Positions 47,849-57,256 of a DNA stretch of 64,000 nt are shown here, piece by piece (the first letter of the stretch is position 1; each line of letters opens with the position of its first letter). A model generated the notes under the pieces. It saw only the letters and a list, made by a program, of their open reading frames with translations. It was not told the DNA's origin and did not search any database. The DNA is from Agrococcus pavilionensis RW1 (GTDB lineage: Bacteria > Actinomycetota > Actinomycetes > Actinomycetales > Microbacteriaceae): assembly GCF_000400485.1 (NCBI RefSeq), contig NZ_ASHR01000021.1, positions 62,001 through 126,000 of the forward strand. The letters run 5' to 3'. The translations under genes were made by a program, and so were the position numbers.

Positions 47849-48719
47849 CGGCGGAGGCGGTCAAGCGGTCGTAGAGCTCGCGGTAGCGGGCCGACGTGCG
47901 CTCGACGACGTCGTCGGGCAGCCGCGGCGGCTCGCCCTGCCCGTCCCAGCTCGCGGCGAGCCAGTCGCGCACGATCTGCTTGTCGAACGACTCGACGCGG
48001 CCCTCGGCGAGCGCCTCGGCGTCCCAGTAGCGCGACGAGTCGGGCGTGAGCACCTCGTCGGCGAGCACGAGCTCGCCCGTCAGCCGGTCGCGGCCGAACT
48101 CGAACTTGGTGTCGGCGAGCACGAGCCCCGCCTCCTCCGCGATCGCGGCGCCCATGGCGTAGACGCTCAGGCTCATGTCGCGGATCGCGTCCGCGTCCGC
48201 CGCGCCGACGAGCTCGACCGTGCGCTCGAACGAGACGTTCTCGTCGTGCTCGCCCTGCGGCGCCTTCCACGCGGGCGTGTAGATCGGCTCGGGCAGCGCG
48301 TCGCCGTCGCGGAGGCCCTCGGGCAGCGCGACGCCCGAGATCGACCCCACCCGCTGGTACTCCTTGAGCCCCGAACCGGTCACGCGACCGCGCACGACGC
48401 ACTCGACCGGGAGCATGTCGAGCGTGCGCACGAGCATCGCCCGCCCCCGCACCGCCTCGGGCGTGCGGTCGTCGGCGCCGTCGGCGAGCTGCGTCGGCAG
48501 GCCGAGCCGGTCGGTCCACCAGCGGGTGAGCGCGGTGAGCAGCGCGCCCTTGCCCGGGATCGCCGGCTCGAGCACGCGGTCGAACGCCGACACGCGGTCG
48601 GAGGCCACCATGAGCATCTCGGGCGCCTCGGCGAGCGTCGCGCCCTCGGGCACGTAGAGGTCGCGCACCTTGCCGCTGTAGGCGAGGTGCCAGCCGGGGA
48701 GCTCGACGGCGTGCGTCAT
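47844..48719 (-). CDS. purC: SAICAR synthase
   Basis: A 291-residue enzyme that couples aspartate to CAIR with ATP in purine synthesis. The SGKVRDLYVPEG ATP loop is at about residues 15-26. PIPGKGALLTALTRWW-like text, VVRGRVTGSGLKEYQ and ADTKFEFGRD follow. This is the longer, yeast-like type. The ATG overlaps the purD stop by four bases (ATGA), so purDC is an operon. Confidence 0.95.
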   Translation of the reverse strand: MTHAVELPGWHLAYSGKVRDLYVPEGATLAEAPEMLMVASDRVSAFDRVLEPAIPGKGALLTALTRWWTDRLGLPTQLADGADDRTPEAVRGRAMLVRTLDMLPVECVVRGRVTGSGLKEYQRVGSISGVALPEGLRDGDALPEPIYTPAWKAPQGEHDENVSFERTVELVGAADADAIRDMSLSVYAMGAAIAEEAGLVLADTKFEFGRDRLTGELVLADEVLTPDSSRYWDAEALAEGRVESFDKQIVRDWLAASWDGQGEPPRLPDDVVERTSARYRELYDRLTASAG

Positions 48720-49975
48720 GCCTTCGCGCCGATGTCGGTGCGCGCCTGCCCGCCCTCGAGCGAGATCGCGGCGAGCCCCGCATACGCGCGCTCTCGCGCC
48801 TCGGCGAGCGTCGCGCCCGTGCCGACGACGTTGAGCACACGGCCGCCGGTCGCGGTGAGGCCCTGCTCACCGGCGCCGGTCGCGGCGTGCAGCACCCGCA
48901 CGCCCTCGAGCCGCTCCGCCTCGTCGACCCCGTGGATCGGCCGGCCCGTGATGGGGTCGCCCGGGTAGCCCTCGCTCGCGAGCACGACGGCGACGGCGGC
49001 CGAGTCGCGCCACTCGAGCGGCGCGGCGGAGGCCAGGCTCCCGTTCGCGGCCGCGAGGAGCGCATCCGCGAACCCCGACTCGATGCGCGGCAGCACGACC
49101 TGCGTCTCGGGGTCGCCGAAGCGCGCGTTGAACTCGATCACCTTGACGCCCGCGTCGGTGACGATGAGGCCGCAGTAGAGCAGCCCGCGGAAGGGCGTGC
49201 CCGCCTCGGCCATCGTCCGGATCGTCGGCAGCGCGACGGTCTCGACGACCTCGTCGACGAACGCCTGCTCGCTGCCGAATCGCTCGGCGAGCCACGGCAG
49301 CGGCGAGTAGGCGCCCATGCCGCCGGTGTTGGGGCCCGAGTCGCCGTTGCCGAGCCGCTTGAAGTCCTGCGCGGGCGCGAGCGGCACGACGTCGGTGCCG
49401 TCGGTGAGCACGAACAGGCTCACCTCCGGGCCGGCGAGGTACTCCTCGATGAGCAGCGGCCCGTCGGGCAGGAACGCCTCGGCGTGCGCCTCGGCGGCGG
49501 CGCGGTCGTCGGTGACGATGACGCCCTTGCCCGCGGCGAGGCCGTCGGCCTTCAGCACCCACGGGGGTGCGGATGCGTCGAGCGCGGCGCGCACGTCGTC
49601 GAGCGTCGAGGCGGTGGTGTCGGTGCCCGTCGGCACCCCGGCGCGCGCCATGACCTCCTTGGCGAAGGACTTCGAGCCTTCGATGCGGGCGGCGGCCTTC
49701 GTGGGGCCGAAGACGGGCACGCCCACGCGCTCGAGCTCGTCGGCGACGCCCGCGACGAGCGGCGCCTCGGGGCCGATGACGACGAGCTCGAAGCCGCCGT
49801 CGACCGCGAGCTCCGCGACGAGCTCCGGGCTCTTGATGTCGAGCCGCACGGTCTCGACCTCCGCGGCGATGCCGGCGTTGCCGGGCGCGGCCGTGATCTC
49901 GTGGCCGCCCTCCGCGAGGAGCGCCGTGATGATGGCGTGCTCGCGCGCGCCGCTGCCAAGGACGAGGATCCGCAC
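48716..49975 (-). CDS. purD: Phosphoribosylamine-glycine ligase
   Basis: A 419-residue ATP-grasp enzyme (GARS). It starts MRILVLGSGAREHAI. The ATP-grasp core includes PPWVLKADGLAAGKGV and LIEEYLAGPEVS, with GPNTGGMGAYSP and EFNARFGDPE toward the C-terminus. The GTG at 49975 lies six bases after TAGAAT (49987-49982 on the minus strand), so it is leaderless. purC follows with a four-base overlap. Confidence 0.96.
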   Translation of the reverse strand: MRILVLGSGAREHAIITALLAEGGHEITAAPGNAGIAAEVETVRLDIKSPELVAELAVDGGFELVVIGPEAPLVAGVADELERVGVPVFGPTKAAARIEGSKSFAKEVMARAGVPTGTDTTASTLDDVRAALDASAPPWVLKADGLAAGKGVIVTDDRAAAEAHAEAFLPDGPLLIEEYLAGPEVSLFVLTDGTDVVPLAPAQDFKRLGNGDSGPNTGGMGAYSPLPWLAERFGSEQAFVDEVVETVALPTIRTMAEAGTPFRGLLYCGLIVTDAGVKVIEFNARFGDPETQVVLPRIESGFADALLAAANGSLASAAPLEWRDSAAVAVVLASEGYPGDPITGRPIHGVDEAERLEGVRVLHAATGAGEQGLTATGGRVLNVVGTGATLAEARERAYAGLAAISLEGGQARTDIGAKA

Positions 49976-50127
49976 GCGCCCATTCTAGGAGCGGGGCGCG
50001 CGGCCCGCCCGCGTGCCCCGATGCATCCGCCCTGAACCAGCGCTCGGGGATGCCGCTCCCAGCCGCCGCCCCGACAATGGCCGCACGCAGGGCCGCGGCG
50101 CTCGCCGTGCCCGGGAGGGGGAGCGCG

Positions 50128-50619
50128 ATGACGAGCACGAGCAGCCGCGGCGGCGCCCGCGCGAGCGACGCCGGCGCTGAGCCGATCCGGCGAGTCGTGC
50201 TCTCTGGCGTGCTGTTCGGCGCCGGCATCGCCGCCTCGGTCGTCGACCTGTTCCTGTTCCACCTCGTGCTGCAGTGGCACCACTTCTACGACCTCGGCAC
50301 GACCGAGATGGCGATCGCCGCCGACGGCTTCTTCCACGCGGCCGCGTGGGGGATGACGGTCGCGGGGCTCTTCCTGCTCGTCGACGCGCGGCGGCGAGCG
50401 CCGGTGCGGTGGTCGCGCTGGACGGGCGCGGTGCTCGCCGGCCTCGGCGGGTTCCAGCTGCTCGACGCGGTCGTCAACCACAAGCTGCTCGGCATCCACC
50501 AGGTGCGCTACGACGTCGACCTGCTGCCCTACGACATCGCCTGGATCGGCTCGGCGGTCGTCGTGCTCGCGATCGGGCTCGTCGTGCTTCGGCGCTCGCG
50601 AGGGCGCGCGGAGCGCTGA
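50128..50619 (+). CDS. DUF2243 family membrane protein
   Basis: A 163-residue protein with four helices. It carries the family-typical VLFGAGIAASVVDLFLFHLVLQWHHFYDL segment near residues 28-57 and LDAVVNHKLLGIHQVR near 112-127. Conserved His residues in helices 1, 2 and 3 could bind metal. The ATG follows GGGAGGGGGAG. The CtaG gene starts two bases after its stop, a common pairing that suggests a role in oxidase assembly. Confidence 0.82.
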   Translation: MTSTSSRGGARASDAGAEPIRRVVLSGVLFGAGIAASVVDLFLFHLVLQWHHFYDLGTTEMAIAADGFFHAAAWGMTVAGLFLLVDARRRAPVRWSRWTGAVLAGLGGFQLLDAVVNHKLLGIHQVRYDVDLLPYDIAWIGSAVVVLAIGLVVLRRSRGRAER

Positions 50620-50621
50620 GC

Positions 50622-51434
50622 GTGCCGGGCCACGGCGGTCACAGCGGTGCGGTGCCGCTCGCGGCGGATGCGTCGTGGGCGCTGCTCGACGCGCTCATCG
50701 TCGCGGCGCTGCTCGTCGCCGTCGGCGGCTACCTGCGGGCGCTCCGCTCGGCTCGGCGCCGTGGTCCGTGGCCCGCGCTGCGCACGACGAGCTGGATGCT
50801 CGGGGCGCTCTGCGCGGGCGCGGCGACGCTCGGCCCGATCGCGATCGCCGCGCCCTCGAGCCTCACGGGCCACATGCTCGCGCACCTCCTCCTCGGCATG
50901 CTCGCGCCGCTCCTGCTCGTGCTCGGCGCGCCCGTCACGCTCCTCCTGCGCGCGCTGCCCGTCACCGCGGCGCGCCGCCTGACGCGCGTGCTGCGCAGCG
51001 CGCCGCTGCGCGTCCTCACCCACCCGGTGTCGGCGGCGGTGCTCAACGCGGGCGGCCTCGGGGCGCTCTACGCGACCGACCTCTACGGCCTCGTGCACGC
51101 ATCCGCCCTCGTGCACGGCATCGTGCACGTCCACCTGCTGCTCGCGGGCTACCTGCTCACCGCCGCGCTCGTCGGCGTCGACCCCGACCCGCACCGCGCG
51201 TCGATCGGCGTGCGAGCGGCGGTGCTGCTCGCCTTCATGGCCGTGCACTCGATCATCGCGAAGCGCGTCTACGGAGCGCCGCCCGCGGGTGTCGAGGCGG
51301 CCGACGCGCACGTCGCGTCGCAGCTCATGTACTACGGCGGCGACGTCGTCGACGTGACGCTGCTCGTGCTGCTCGGGCTCGCGTGGCTGCGCGCGACCCG
51401 GCCGCGCCGGGCCGCGGTGCCCGCGGCGGCCTGA
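50622..51434 (+). CDS. ctaG: CtaG-family cytochrome c oxidase assembly protein
   Basis: A 270-residue membrane protein with about seven helices. It has the family pattern HMLAHLLLGMLAPLLLVLGAPVTLLLRALP near residues 86-115, VHGIVHVHLLLAGYLL, and a later MAVHSIIAKRVYG segment. Several His and Met residues face the membrane and fit copper handling. The GTG at 50622 follows the DUF2243 stop by two bases. It is the second paralog in the window and clearly diverged from that at 2160-3131. Confidence 0.83.
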   Translation: MPGHGGHSGAVPLAADASWALLDALIVAALLVAVGGYLRALRSARRRGPWPALRTTSWMLGALCAGAATLGPIAIAAPSSLTGHMLAHLLLGMLAPLLLVLGAPVTLLLRALPVTAARRLTRVLRSAPLRVLTHPVSAAVLNAGGLGALYATDLYGLVHASALVHGIVHVHLLLAGYLLTAALVGVDPDPHRASIGVRAAVLLAFMAVHSIIAKRVYGAPPAGVEAADAHVASQLMYYGGDVVDVTLLVLLGLAWLRATRPRRAAVPAAA

Positions 51435-51470
51435 CCGGCCCGCGTCGGCGCCGCCGCGTAGCCTGGCGGC

Positions 51471-51836
51471 ATGCCCAAGCGCATCCCCGACCTCGACGGC
51501 ATGGACGCCGTGCGCGCCGCCCTCGCGCCCGAGGCGAGCCGCCAGGACCGCGCGCTCGCGGTGCGCTACTCGCTGCAGTGCCTCGCCGAGCGCGCGCCGG
51601 GCAAGAGCGTCGAGGTGCGGGTGCCGCCCTTCGGCGCGGTGCAAGCCGTCGAGGGGCCGGGCCACACGCGCGGCACGCCGCCCAACGTCGTCGAGACCGA
51701 CCCCGCGACGTGGCTCGCCCTCGCGACCGGCGCGGAGTCGTGGGCGGATGCAGTGGCTCGCGGCGCCGTGCACGCCTCGGGCGTGCGCGCCGACGTCTCG
51801 GCCTGGCTGCCGGTGCTGCGCCTATCCGGCGGCTAG
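51471..51836 (+). CDS. Sterol carrier-like family protein
   Basis: A 121-residue soluble protein. It begins MPKRIPDLDGMDAVRAAL and contains RYSLQCLAERAPGKSVEVRVPPFGAVQAVEG and PPNVVETDPATWLALATG, the pattern of actinobacterial sterol-carrier-protein-like domains (also the C-terminal half of MDMPI proteins). It probably binds a lipid or acts as a thiol-enzyme partner. TAGCCT (51459-51464) precedes the ATG by six bases. Confidence 0.75.
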   Translation: MPKRIPDLDGMDAVRAALAPEASRQDRALAVRYSLQCLAERAPGKSVEVRVPPFGAVQAVEGPGHTRGTPPNVVETDPATWLALATGAESWADAVARGAVHASGVRADVSAWLPVLRLSGG

Positions 51837-51857
51837 CGCCAGCACCATACTTGCCCC

Positions 51858-52778
51858 ATGGCACAGGTCGTCCGTCCGCAGGGGTTCATCGGCCCGATCG
51901 TCCTGCTCATCGTCGGCATCGTGCTGCTCTTCAACGGCGTGCCGGCGCTCATCCAGTGGATCGGCTGGGTCGCGCAGGTCTCGCTCGTCACGGGCGTCGA
52001 GCGCGCGCTCGAGCAGGCCGGCGGTCCGCTGCTGCTCGCGGCCGGCGCGACCTTCATCGGCTTCCTGCTGCTGCGCGGCGGGTGGAACGCGCTCATGGGG
52101 CTCGCTCGCAGCGCGAGCAAGCGCGCGCAGGAGCAGGTGCGCACCGGCGCCCAGCAGGTGCGCCGCGAGGTCGACCAGCGGCGCACGCAGGTCAGCGCCC
52201 AGGCGCAGCACCTGCAGGATCGCGTGCCGCAGTCGTGGCGCGAGCGCATCGACGCCGCCGCGCGCGAGGTCGAGGCGGAGCGCGCCCGCCGGTCGGGGCA
52301 GCAGCCCAACGTCTACGCGAACTCGCAGTGGCAGTCGCCCCAGCAGCAGCGCCCGGCGCAGCAGGCGCCCGCGCAGCAGCGGCCACAGCAGGCGCCGGGG
52401 CAGCAGGCGGGGCAGCAGCGCCCCGCCGCGCAGCCCCAGCGGCAGCAGGCGCCCGGCGCCGATCGGCTCGCGCGCATCGAGGAGCTGCGCGGCCGCGTGG
52501 GGGAGCGGCTCGAGCGGCAGGCGTCACAGAGCCCGCAAGCGGCGAAGCAGGCCGCCGCGCAGGTCAAGCGCGCCGCCGAGATGGCCGCCGCCCGCGCCCA
52601 GCGCGGCGTCGAGTCGAGCGTCGATCCGGAGGTGCAGGCGCTCGTGGGCCGGCTCGACCTCGCCGACGCCGAGCGCGTCCGGCGCCGCGGCTCGTCGCTC
52701 ACGAGCTCGTCGCTCTCGACGTCCGCGCTGTCGAAGACGTCGCTGACGCTCAACTCGCTCCTGCGGCAGCGCCGCTGA
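51858..52778 (+). CDS. Membrane-anchored protein with Gln/Ala/Pro-rich linker
   Basis: A 306-residue protein with two N-terminal helices (about 10-31 and 54-75). A helical, charged region (about 85-150) follows, then a Q/A/P-rich low-complexity stretch (about 152-200). Next comes a second helical region with heptad-like LARIEELRGRVGERLERQ, and a Ser-rich C-terminus (SSLTSSSLSTSALSKTSLT). It could be a scaffold or cell-envelope linker; I recognise no family. CATACT (51846-51851) lies six bases before the ATG. Confidence 0.62.
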   Translation: MAQVVRPQGFIGPIVLLIVGIVLLFNGVPALIQWIGWVAQVSLVTGVERALEQAGGPLLLAAGATFIGFLLLRGGWNALMGLARSASKRAQEQVRTGAQQVRREVDQRRTQVSAQAQHLQDRVPQSWRERIDAAAREVEAERARRSGQQPNVYANSQWQSPQQQRPAQQAPAQQRPQQAPGQQAGQQRPAAQPQRQQAPGADRLARIEELRGRVGERLERQASQSPQAAKQAAAQVKRAAEMAAARAQRGVESSVDPEVQALVGRLDLADAERVRRRGSSLTSSSLSTSALSKTSLTLNSLLRQRR

Positions 52779-52791
52779 CGCCCGCGGTGGG

Positions 52792-52810
52792 CGAGCGCCA
52801 GCGGCGCTCG
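52792..52810. terminator. Compact GC hairpin
   Basis: CGAGCGCC-AGC-GGCGCTCG, a perfect 8-bp stem. It lies between the stop of the Gln-rich protein (52778) and the stop of the convergent AtoE-type carrier (52812), so it is likely bidirectional. Confidence 0.6.
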
Positions 52811-52811
52811 G

Positions 52812-54185
52812 TCACAGCGACCAGATGAGCAGGATCGCCGCGAAGACGAGCCCGGAGGCGATGAGCGTCACGGTCGTGTAGCCGAGGATGTCGCGCATCT
52901 TGAGCCCCGCGATCGCGAGCAGGGGCAGCGCCCAGAACGGCTGGATCATGTTCGTCCACTGGTCGCCGTACGCGACGGCCATGATCGGGATCGCCGGGTC
53001 GACGCCGATGCGCTCGGCGGCGTCGAGCAGGATCGGCGCCTGCACCGCGAACTGCCCGCCGCCCGAGGGCACGAAGAAGTTCACGAGGCCGGCCGAGAGC
53101 AGGGCGAGTACGCCGAAGGTCGTCGGCGTCGAGATGGCGACGAACCAGTCGGAGAACACCTGGATGAGGCCGGAGCCGGTCATCATGCCGAGGATGCCCG
53201 CATAGAGCGGGAACTGCAGCAGGATCTCGCCGACGTTCGAGGCGGCCTCCTTCGTCAGCCGGATGATCTCGAACGGGTTCTTCACGAGCAGGAAGATGAG
53301 CGCGAGGAACGACCAGTTCACGATGTCGAGCGTGAGCGTGCCGCCCTGCACGAAGTGCACGACGAGGTAGAAGACGAGCGCGGCGCCGACGAGCAGCGTG
53401 ACGATGCGGCTCGCGTCGATCCGGTCGGCGGGCGTGACGACCTCCTCCTCGGTCTCGACGAGCTGCTCGCGCAGGTCGATCTCGAGCTCGACGATGCGGT
53501 CCTTGCCGCGCGGCGCGATGAGCGCGAGCGCGACGGCCACGACGACGATCGTCGCGACCGCGCCGATCAGGTTCGGCAGCGCGAAGGTCGTCTCGGTGAT
53601 GGGCACGACCTCGCCGCCGAGGTGCTCAGCGATGAAGGAGTCGGGCGTCGCCGCCGTGAGGGGGCCCGAGCCCGAGTAGCCCATGTGCCACACGACGAAG
53701 CCCGAGAAGCCGGCCGCGACGAGCATCGGGAAGTGCAGCCGCAGACCGCGCTCCCTGCCGGAGGCCGCGACCTCGCGCGCGAGCAGTCCGCCGACCACGA
53801 GGCCGAGGCCCCAGGTGATGAGGGATGCGACCGAGGCGATCACGAAGACGAACAGGTAGGCCTGCACGGGCGTCTGCGGCAGCGAGGCGAGCTTCGACAG
53901 CAGCTTCCGCACGGGCCGGGTGTTGGCGAGCATGTGGCCGAGCAGCAGGATGAGCGCCATCTGCGTCATGAAGGCGAGCAGCCCCGAGAGGCCGTCGCCC
54001 CAGCTCTTGACGAGGTCGACGGGATTCGTCTGCGTCACCGTCAGCGCGAGCAGCGCGACGACGAGCGTCAGCACGATCGCGAAGACGAGCGCCGACGGGA
54101 TCCACCGCTCGACGACGTTGTTGATGGGCCGCATGGCGCGCGCGAGCGGCGCCCCCGATCGCTGCTCAGCGGTCGCGTTGGACAT
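52812..54185 (-). CDS. Short-chain fatty acid transporter (AtoE family)
   Basis: A 457-residue permease with about eleven helices. Landmarks match the AtoE/TIGR00366 family: NNVVERWIPSALVFAIVLT at the N-terminus, HMGYSGSGPLTAATPDSF, FVPSGGGQFAVQAPILLDAAERIG and MAVAYGDQWTNMIQPFWALPLLAI. It probably takes up short-chain acids such as acetoacetate or butyrate. The ATG follows GAGGTGA. No beta-oxidation genes are adjacent. Confidence 0.9.
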   Translation of the reverse strand: MSNATAEQRSGAPLARAMRPINNVVERWIPSALVFAIVLTLVVALLALTVTQTNPVDLVKSWGDGLSGLLAFMTQMALILLLGHMLANTRPVRKLLSKLASLPQTPVQAYLFVFVIASVASLITWGLGLVVGGLLAREVAASGRERGLRLHFPMLVAAGFSGFVVWHMGYSGSGPLTAATPDSFIAEHLGGEVVPITETTFALPNLIGAVATIVVVAVALALIAPRGKDRIVELEIDLREQLVETEEEVVTPADRIDASRIVTLLVGAALVFYLVVHFVQGGTLTLDIVNWSFLALIFLLVKNPFEIIRLTKEAASNVGEILLQFPLYAGILGMMTGSGLIQVFSDWFVAISTPTTFGVLALLSAGLVNFFVPSGGGQFAVQAPILLDAAERIGVDPAIPIMAVAYGDQWTNMIQPFWALPLLAIAGLKMRDILGYTTVTLIASGLVFAAILLIWSL

Positions 54186-54241
54186 GGTTCACCTCGTTGT
54201 GCATGGGTCGACGTAAGGGGCGATGCGCCCCACGCCAGACA

Positions 54242-57148
54242 CTACCGAGGAGTCGGAGTCCCTCTGCGACGCCCGCGCGAGCGGATGAGGAGCTTCCGCA
54301 GCTCGTCGAACCACAGCACGCACGACGCGAGCGCGAGGCACGTGAGCCACTGCTCGAGCGAGAGCGGCGCGGTGCCGAACCCTGCCTGCAGGAGCGGCAC
54401 GTGCACGACGAGCACCTGCGTCACGACCCCGAACGCGATCGCGGCCCACAGCCACCGGTTCGTGAAGAGCCGGTGGAACGCCGAGGCGTGCTCCGAGCGC
54501 GAGTTGAGCGCGTTGCACAGCTGCGCGAGCACGAGCGTCGTGAAGGCGGCGGTGCGCGCGGTCGCGACGTCCTCCGAGCCCTCGATGAGACCGCCCGGCA
54601 GGTGCATGTCGATCGCGAGCAGCGTGACGACCGCCATGACGGCGCCGATCGAGAGGATGCCGCCCCACATCCGCGCGTCGATCACGCGCTCGTCGAGCCG
54701 CCGCGGCCGCCGCGCCATGACGTCCTCGGTCTCGGCGTCGACGCCCATCGCGAGCGCGGGCCCCGAGTCGGTGATGAGGTTGATCCAGAGGATCTGGGTC
54801 GCGAGCAGCGGCACGACCATCGCCTCGCCGTGGCCGGTGAGCCCGAGGAAGCCCGCGAGCAGCACGCCCAGCAGCATCGTGAGCACCTCGCCCATGTTCG
54901 ACGAGAGCAGGTAGCGCAGGAACTTCCGGATGTTCCCGAAGATCACCCGCCCTTGCCGCACCGCGGCGACGATGGTCGCGAAGTTGTCGTCGGTGAGGAT
55001 CATCGCGGCGGCCTCCTTCGAGACCTCCGTGCCCGTGATGCCCATCGCGACGCCGATGTCGGCCCGCTTGAGCGCCGGCGCGTCGTTCACGCCGTCGCCG
55101 GTCATCGAGACGATGTGCCCGTCGGCCTGGAGCGCCCCGATGATGCGCAGCTTGTGCTCGGGCGCGACGCGCGCGAAGACCGAGACGTCCCGCACGGCCG
55201 CGCGCAGCGCATCCTCGTCCAATCCGTCGAGCTCGGCGCCCGCGATCGCGCGATCGCCGCGACCCGCGATGCCGAGCTCGTGCGCGATGCGGAGCGCCGT
55301 CGCGGGGTGATCGCCCGTGATCATGACGACCCGGATGCCCGCCCCGCGCGCCGCCCCGACCGCCGCGGCGGCCTCCGAGCGGGGCGGGTCGATGATGCCG
55401 ACCGTGCCGACGAAGATGAGGTCCTCCTCGAGCGCGAGGCCGGCGTCGGAGTCGAAGCCGCCGGCGGCGGTGACGGATGCGTGCTCCTCGGCCCTGAGCG
55501 GACGGTACGCGACGGCGAGGGTGCGGAGCGCTTGCGCCGACATCGACTCGACCGCCTCCCGCACCCGCGCGCGGTCGTCGTCGGTGAGCGGCCGCACGGC
55601 CATGCCGACCCGCACGCGCGAGCTGTGCTCGAGCAGCACGTCGGGCGCGCCCTTCGCGATGAGCACCGGCTGGCCCTCGCCGCCCTCGACCGGGTGCTCG
55701 GCGTCGGCGACGACGACCGACATCATCTTGCGCTCGGAGGTGAACGGCACCTCTCCGATGCGCGAGAAGCGCTGCTCGCGGCGCCCCGACAGGCCCGCCT
55801 TGCGCTCGGCGACGACGAACGCCGCCTCGGTCGGGTCGCCCACGACGACCCAGCCGCCGTCCTCGTCCTGCCGCACCTCGGCATCCGAGGCGAGCGTGCC
55901 GCCCGAGAGCACGACGATGTCCTCCGCGCGGATGCCGAGCGCGGGATCGGCGTCGAGCAGCGGGCTGCCGTCGACGAGCACCTCGCCCTCGGGCGCGTAG
56001 CCGACGCCCGTGATGTCGGCGACGCCCGAGCCGGTGTGCACCGTGAGCATCGTCATCTCGTTGCGCGTGAGCGTGCCGGTCTTGTCGGAGCAGATGACGG
56101 ATGCGGAGCCGAGCGTCTCGACCGACGAGAGGCTCTTCACGATCGCCCCCTGCCTGCTCATCGCCTGCACGCCGATCGAGAGCACGAGCGAGAGGATCGC
56201 GGGCAGCCCCTCCGGCACGGCCGCGACTGCGAGCGAGACGCCCACGAGCAGCACGTCGACGGCCTCCTGCAGCGAGCCGATGCCGCTCGTCAGGCCGATG
56301 GCCCCCATCACGACGACCGCGATGACGATCACGGCGATCCCGAGCGTGCGCCCGACGGCCGCGATCTCGCGCTGCAGCGGCGTCGGCTCCTGCTCCGTCT
56401 CGGCGAGCATCGTCGCGATGCGGCCCATCTCGGTCGCCATGCCGGTCGCCGTCACGACGGCGCGGCCGACGCCCTGCGTGACGGCGGTGCCCTTGAACAC
56501 CATGTTGCGGCGGTCGCCGAGCGGCACGGGCTCGGGGAGCGCCGCGGGCGACTTCGTCACCGGCACCGATTCGCCGGTGAGCGACGCCTCGGCGACCTGC
56601 AGCGACGACGCGCTCAGCAGCCGTGCGTCGGCACCGACCGAGTCGCCCTCCGCGAGCGCGAGCACGTCGCCCGGCACGAGGTCCGCTGCGGGCACGCGCT
56701 CCGTCCGCCCGTCGCGCACGACCGTGGCCGTGACGGCCGTCATGTCCTGCAGGGCCGCCACGGCATCCGCCGCCCTCGCCTCCTGCACGAAGCCGAGGAT
56801 CGCGTTCGCGACGACGATGAGCGCGATGACGGTCGCGTCGATCGGCAGCCCGTGCGCGCCCTCGAACACCCACGCGACGACCGAGATGACGATCGCGCCG
56901 AGCAGCAGGTAGATGAGCGGGTCGGCGAACTGGCGGAGCAGTCGCCGCCACGCCGGCTCGGGCGGGGCGGCGTCGAGCTCGTTCGGGCCGAAGCGCGCGC
57001 GCCGCTCGGCGGCCTGCCCGGCCGTGAGCCCGGCGTCGGCGTCGACCTCGAGCTCGCGGGCCGCGGCGGCGGCGTCGAGGAGGCTCCAATCGCGCTGCTC
57101 GGCGCTCGCTCCGGTGGGCGTGCTCGCGGTCGGCTGCGCGTCGGTCAC
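54242..57148 (-). CDS. P2-type cation-transporting ATPase (Ca2+-ATPase-like)
   Basis: A 968-residue P-type pump. An N-terminal cation-ATPase domain comes first, TGES is at 191-194, and the ion-site helix PEGLP at 312-316. The phosphorylated Asp355 is in DKTGTLT. MITGDHPATA and MTGDGVNDAPALKRADIGVAMG follow, then six C-terminal helices with NLITDSGPALAMG. The PEGLP motif fits the P2A/P2B calcium (or Na+/Mn2+) group. The exact ion is inferred. The GTG at 57148 follows AGGAG by eight bases. The frame extends further upstream but without family sequence. The AtoE gene follows after 56 bases on the same strand. Confidence 0.9.
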   Translation of the reverse strand: MTDAQPTASTPTGASAEQRDWSLLDAAAAARELEVDADAGLTAGQAAERRARFGPNELDAAPPEPAWRRLLRQFADPLIYLLLGAIVISVVAWVFEGAHGLPIDATVIALIVVANAILGFVQEARAADAVAALQDMTAVTATVVRDGRTERVPAADLVPGDVLALAEGDSVGADARLLSASSLQVAEASLTGESVPVTKSPAALPEPVPLGDRRNMVFKGTAVTQGVGRAVVTATGMATEMGRIATMLAETEQEPTPLQREIAAVGRTLGIAVIVIAVVVMGAIGLTSGIGSLQEAVDVLLVGVSLAVAAVPEGLPAILSLVLSIGVQAMSRQGAIVKSLSSVETLGSASVICSDKTGTLTRNEMTMLTVHTGSGVADITGVGYAPEGEVLVDGSPLLDADPALGIRAEDIVVLSGGTLASDAEVRQDEDGGWVVVGDPTEAAFVVAERKAGLSGRREQRFSRIGEVPFTSERKMMSVVVADAEHPVEGGEGQPVLIAKGAPDVLLEHSSRVRVGMAVRPLTDDDRARVREAVESMSAQALRTLAVAYRPLRAEEHASVTAAGGFDSDAGLALEEDLIFVGTVGIIDPPRSEAAAAVGAARGAGIRVVMITGDHPATALRIAHELGIAGRGDRAIAGAELDGLDEDALRAAVRDVSVFARVAPEHKLRIIGALQADGHIVSMTGDGVNDAPALKRADIGVAMGITGTEVSKEAAAMILTDDNFATIVAAVRQGRVIFGNIRKFLRYLLSSNMGEVLTMLLGVLLAGFLGLTGHGEAMVVPLLATQILWINLITDSGPALAMGVDAETEDVMARRPRRLDERVIDARMWGGILSIGAVMAVVTLLAIDMHLPGGLIEGSEDVATARTAAFTTLVLAQLCNALNSRSEHASAFHRLFTNRWLWAAIAFGVVTQVLVVHVPLLQAGFGTAPLSLEQWLTCLALASCVLWFDELRKLLIRSRGRRRGTPTPR

Positions 57149-57256
57149 TCGTCGGCTCCTGTCGTCGCGGGGCGCGCGGCCGTGCTCCCGGCCGGCAGGC
57201 CCCTCTCGCACCGTACTCGTGCGGTCCGGGGCGCGTCGCGTGGGATGCTGGATGCC

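Noticed and set aside
54197-57256. Long plus-strand frame opposite the P-type ATPase
   Set aside because: Same shadow effect. Only the last part (from 57257) has a start signal and protein-like composition and is kept as a gene.
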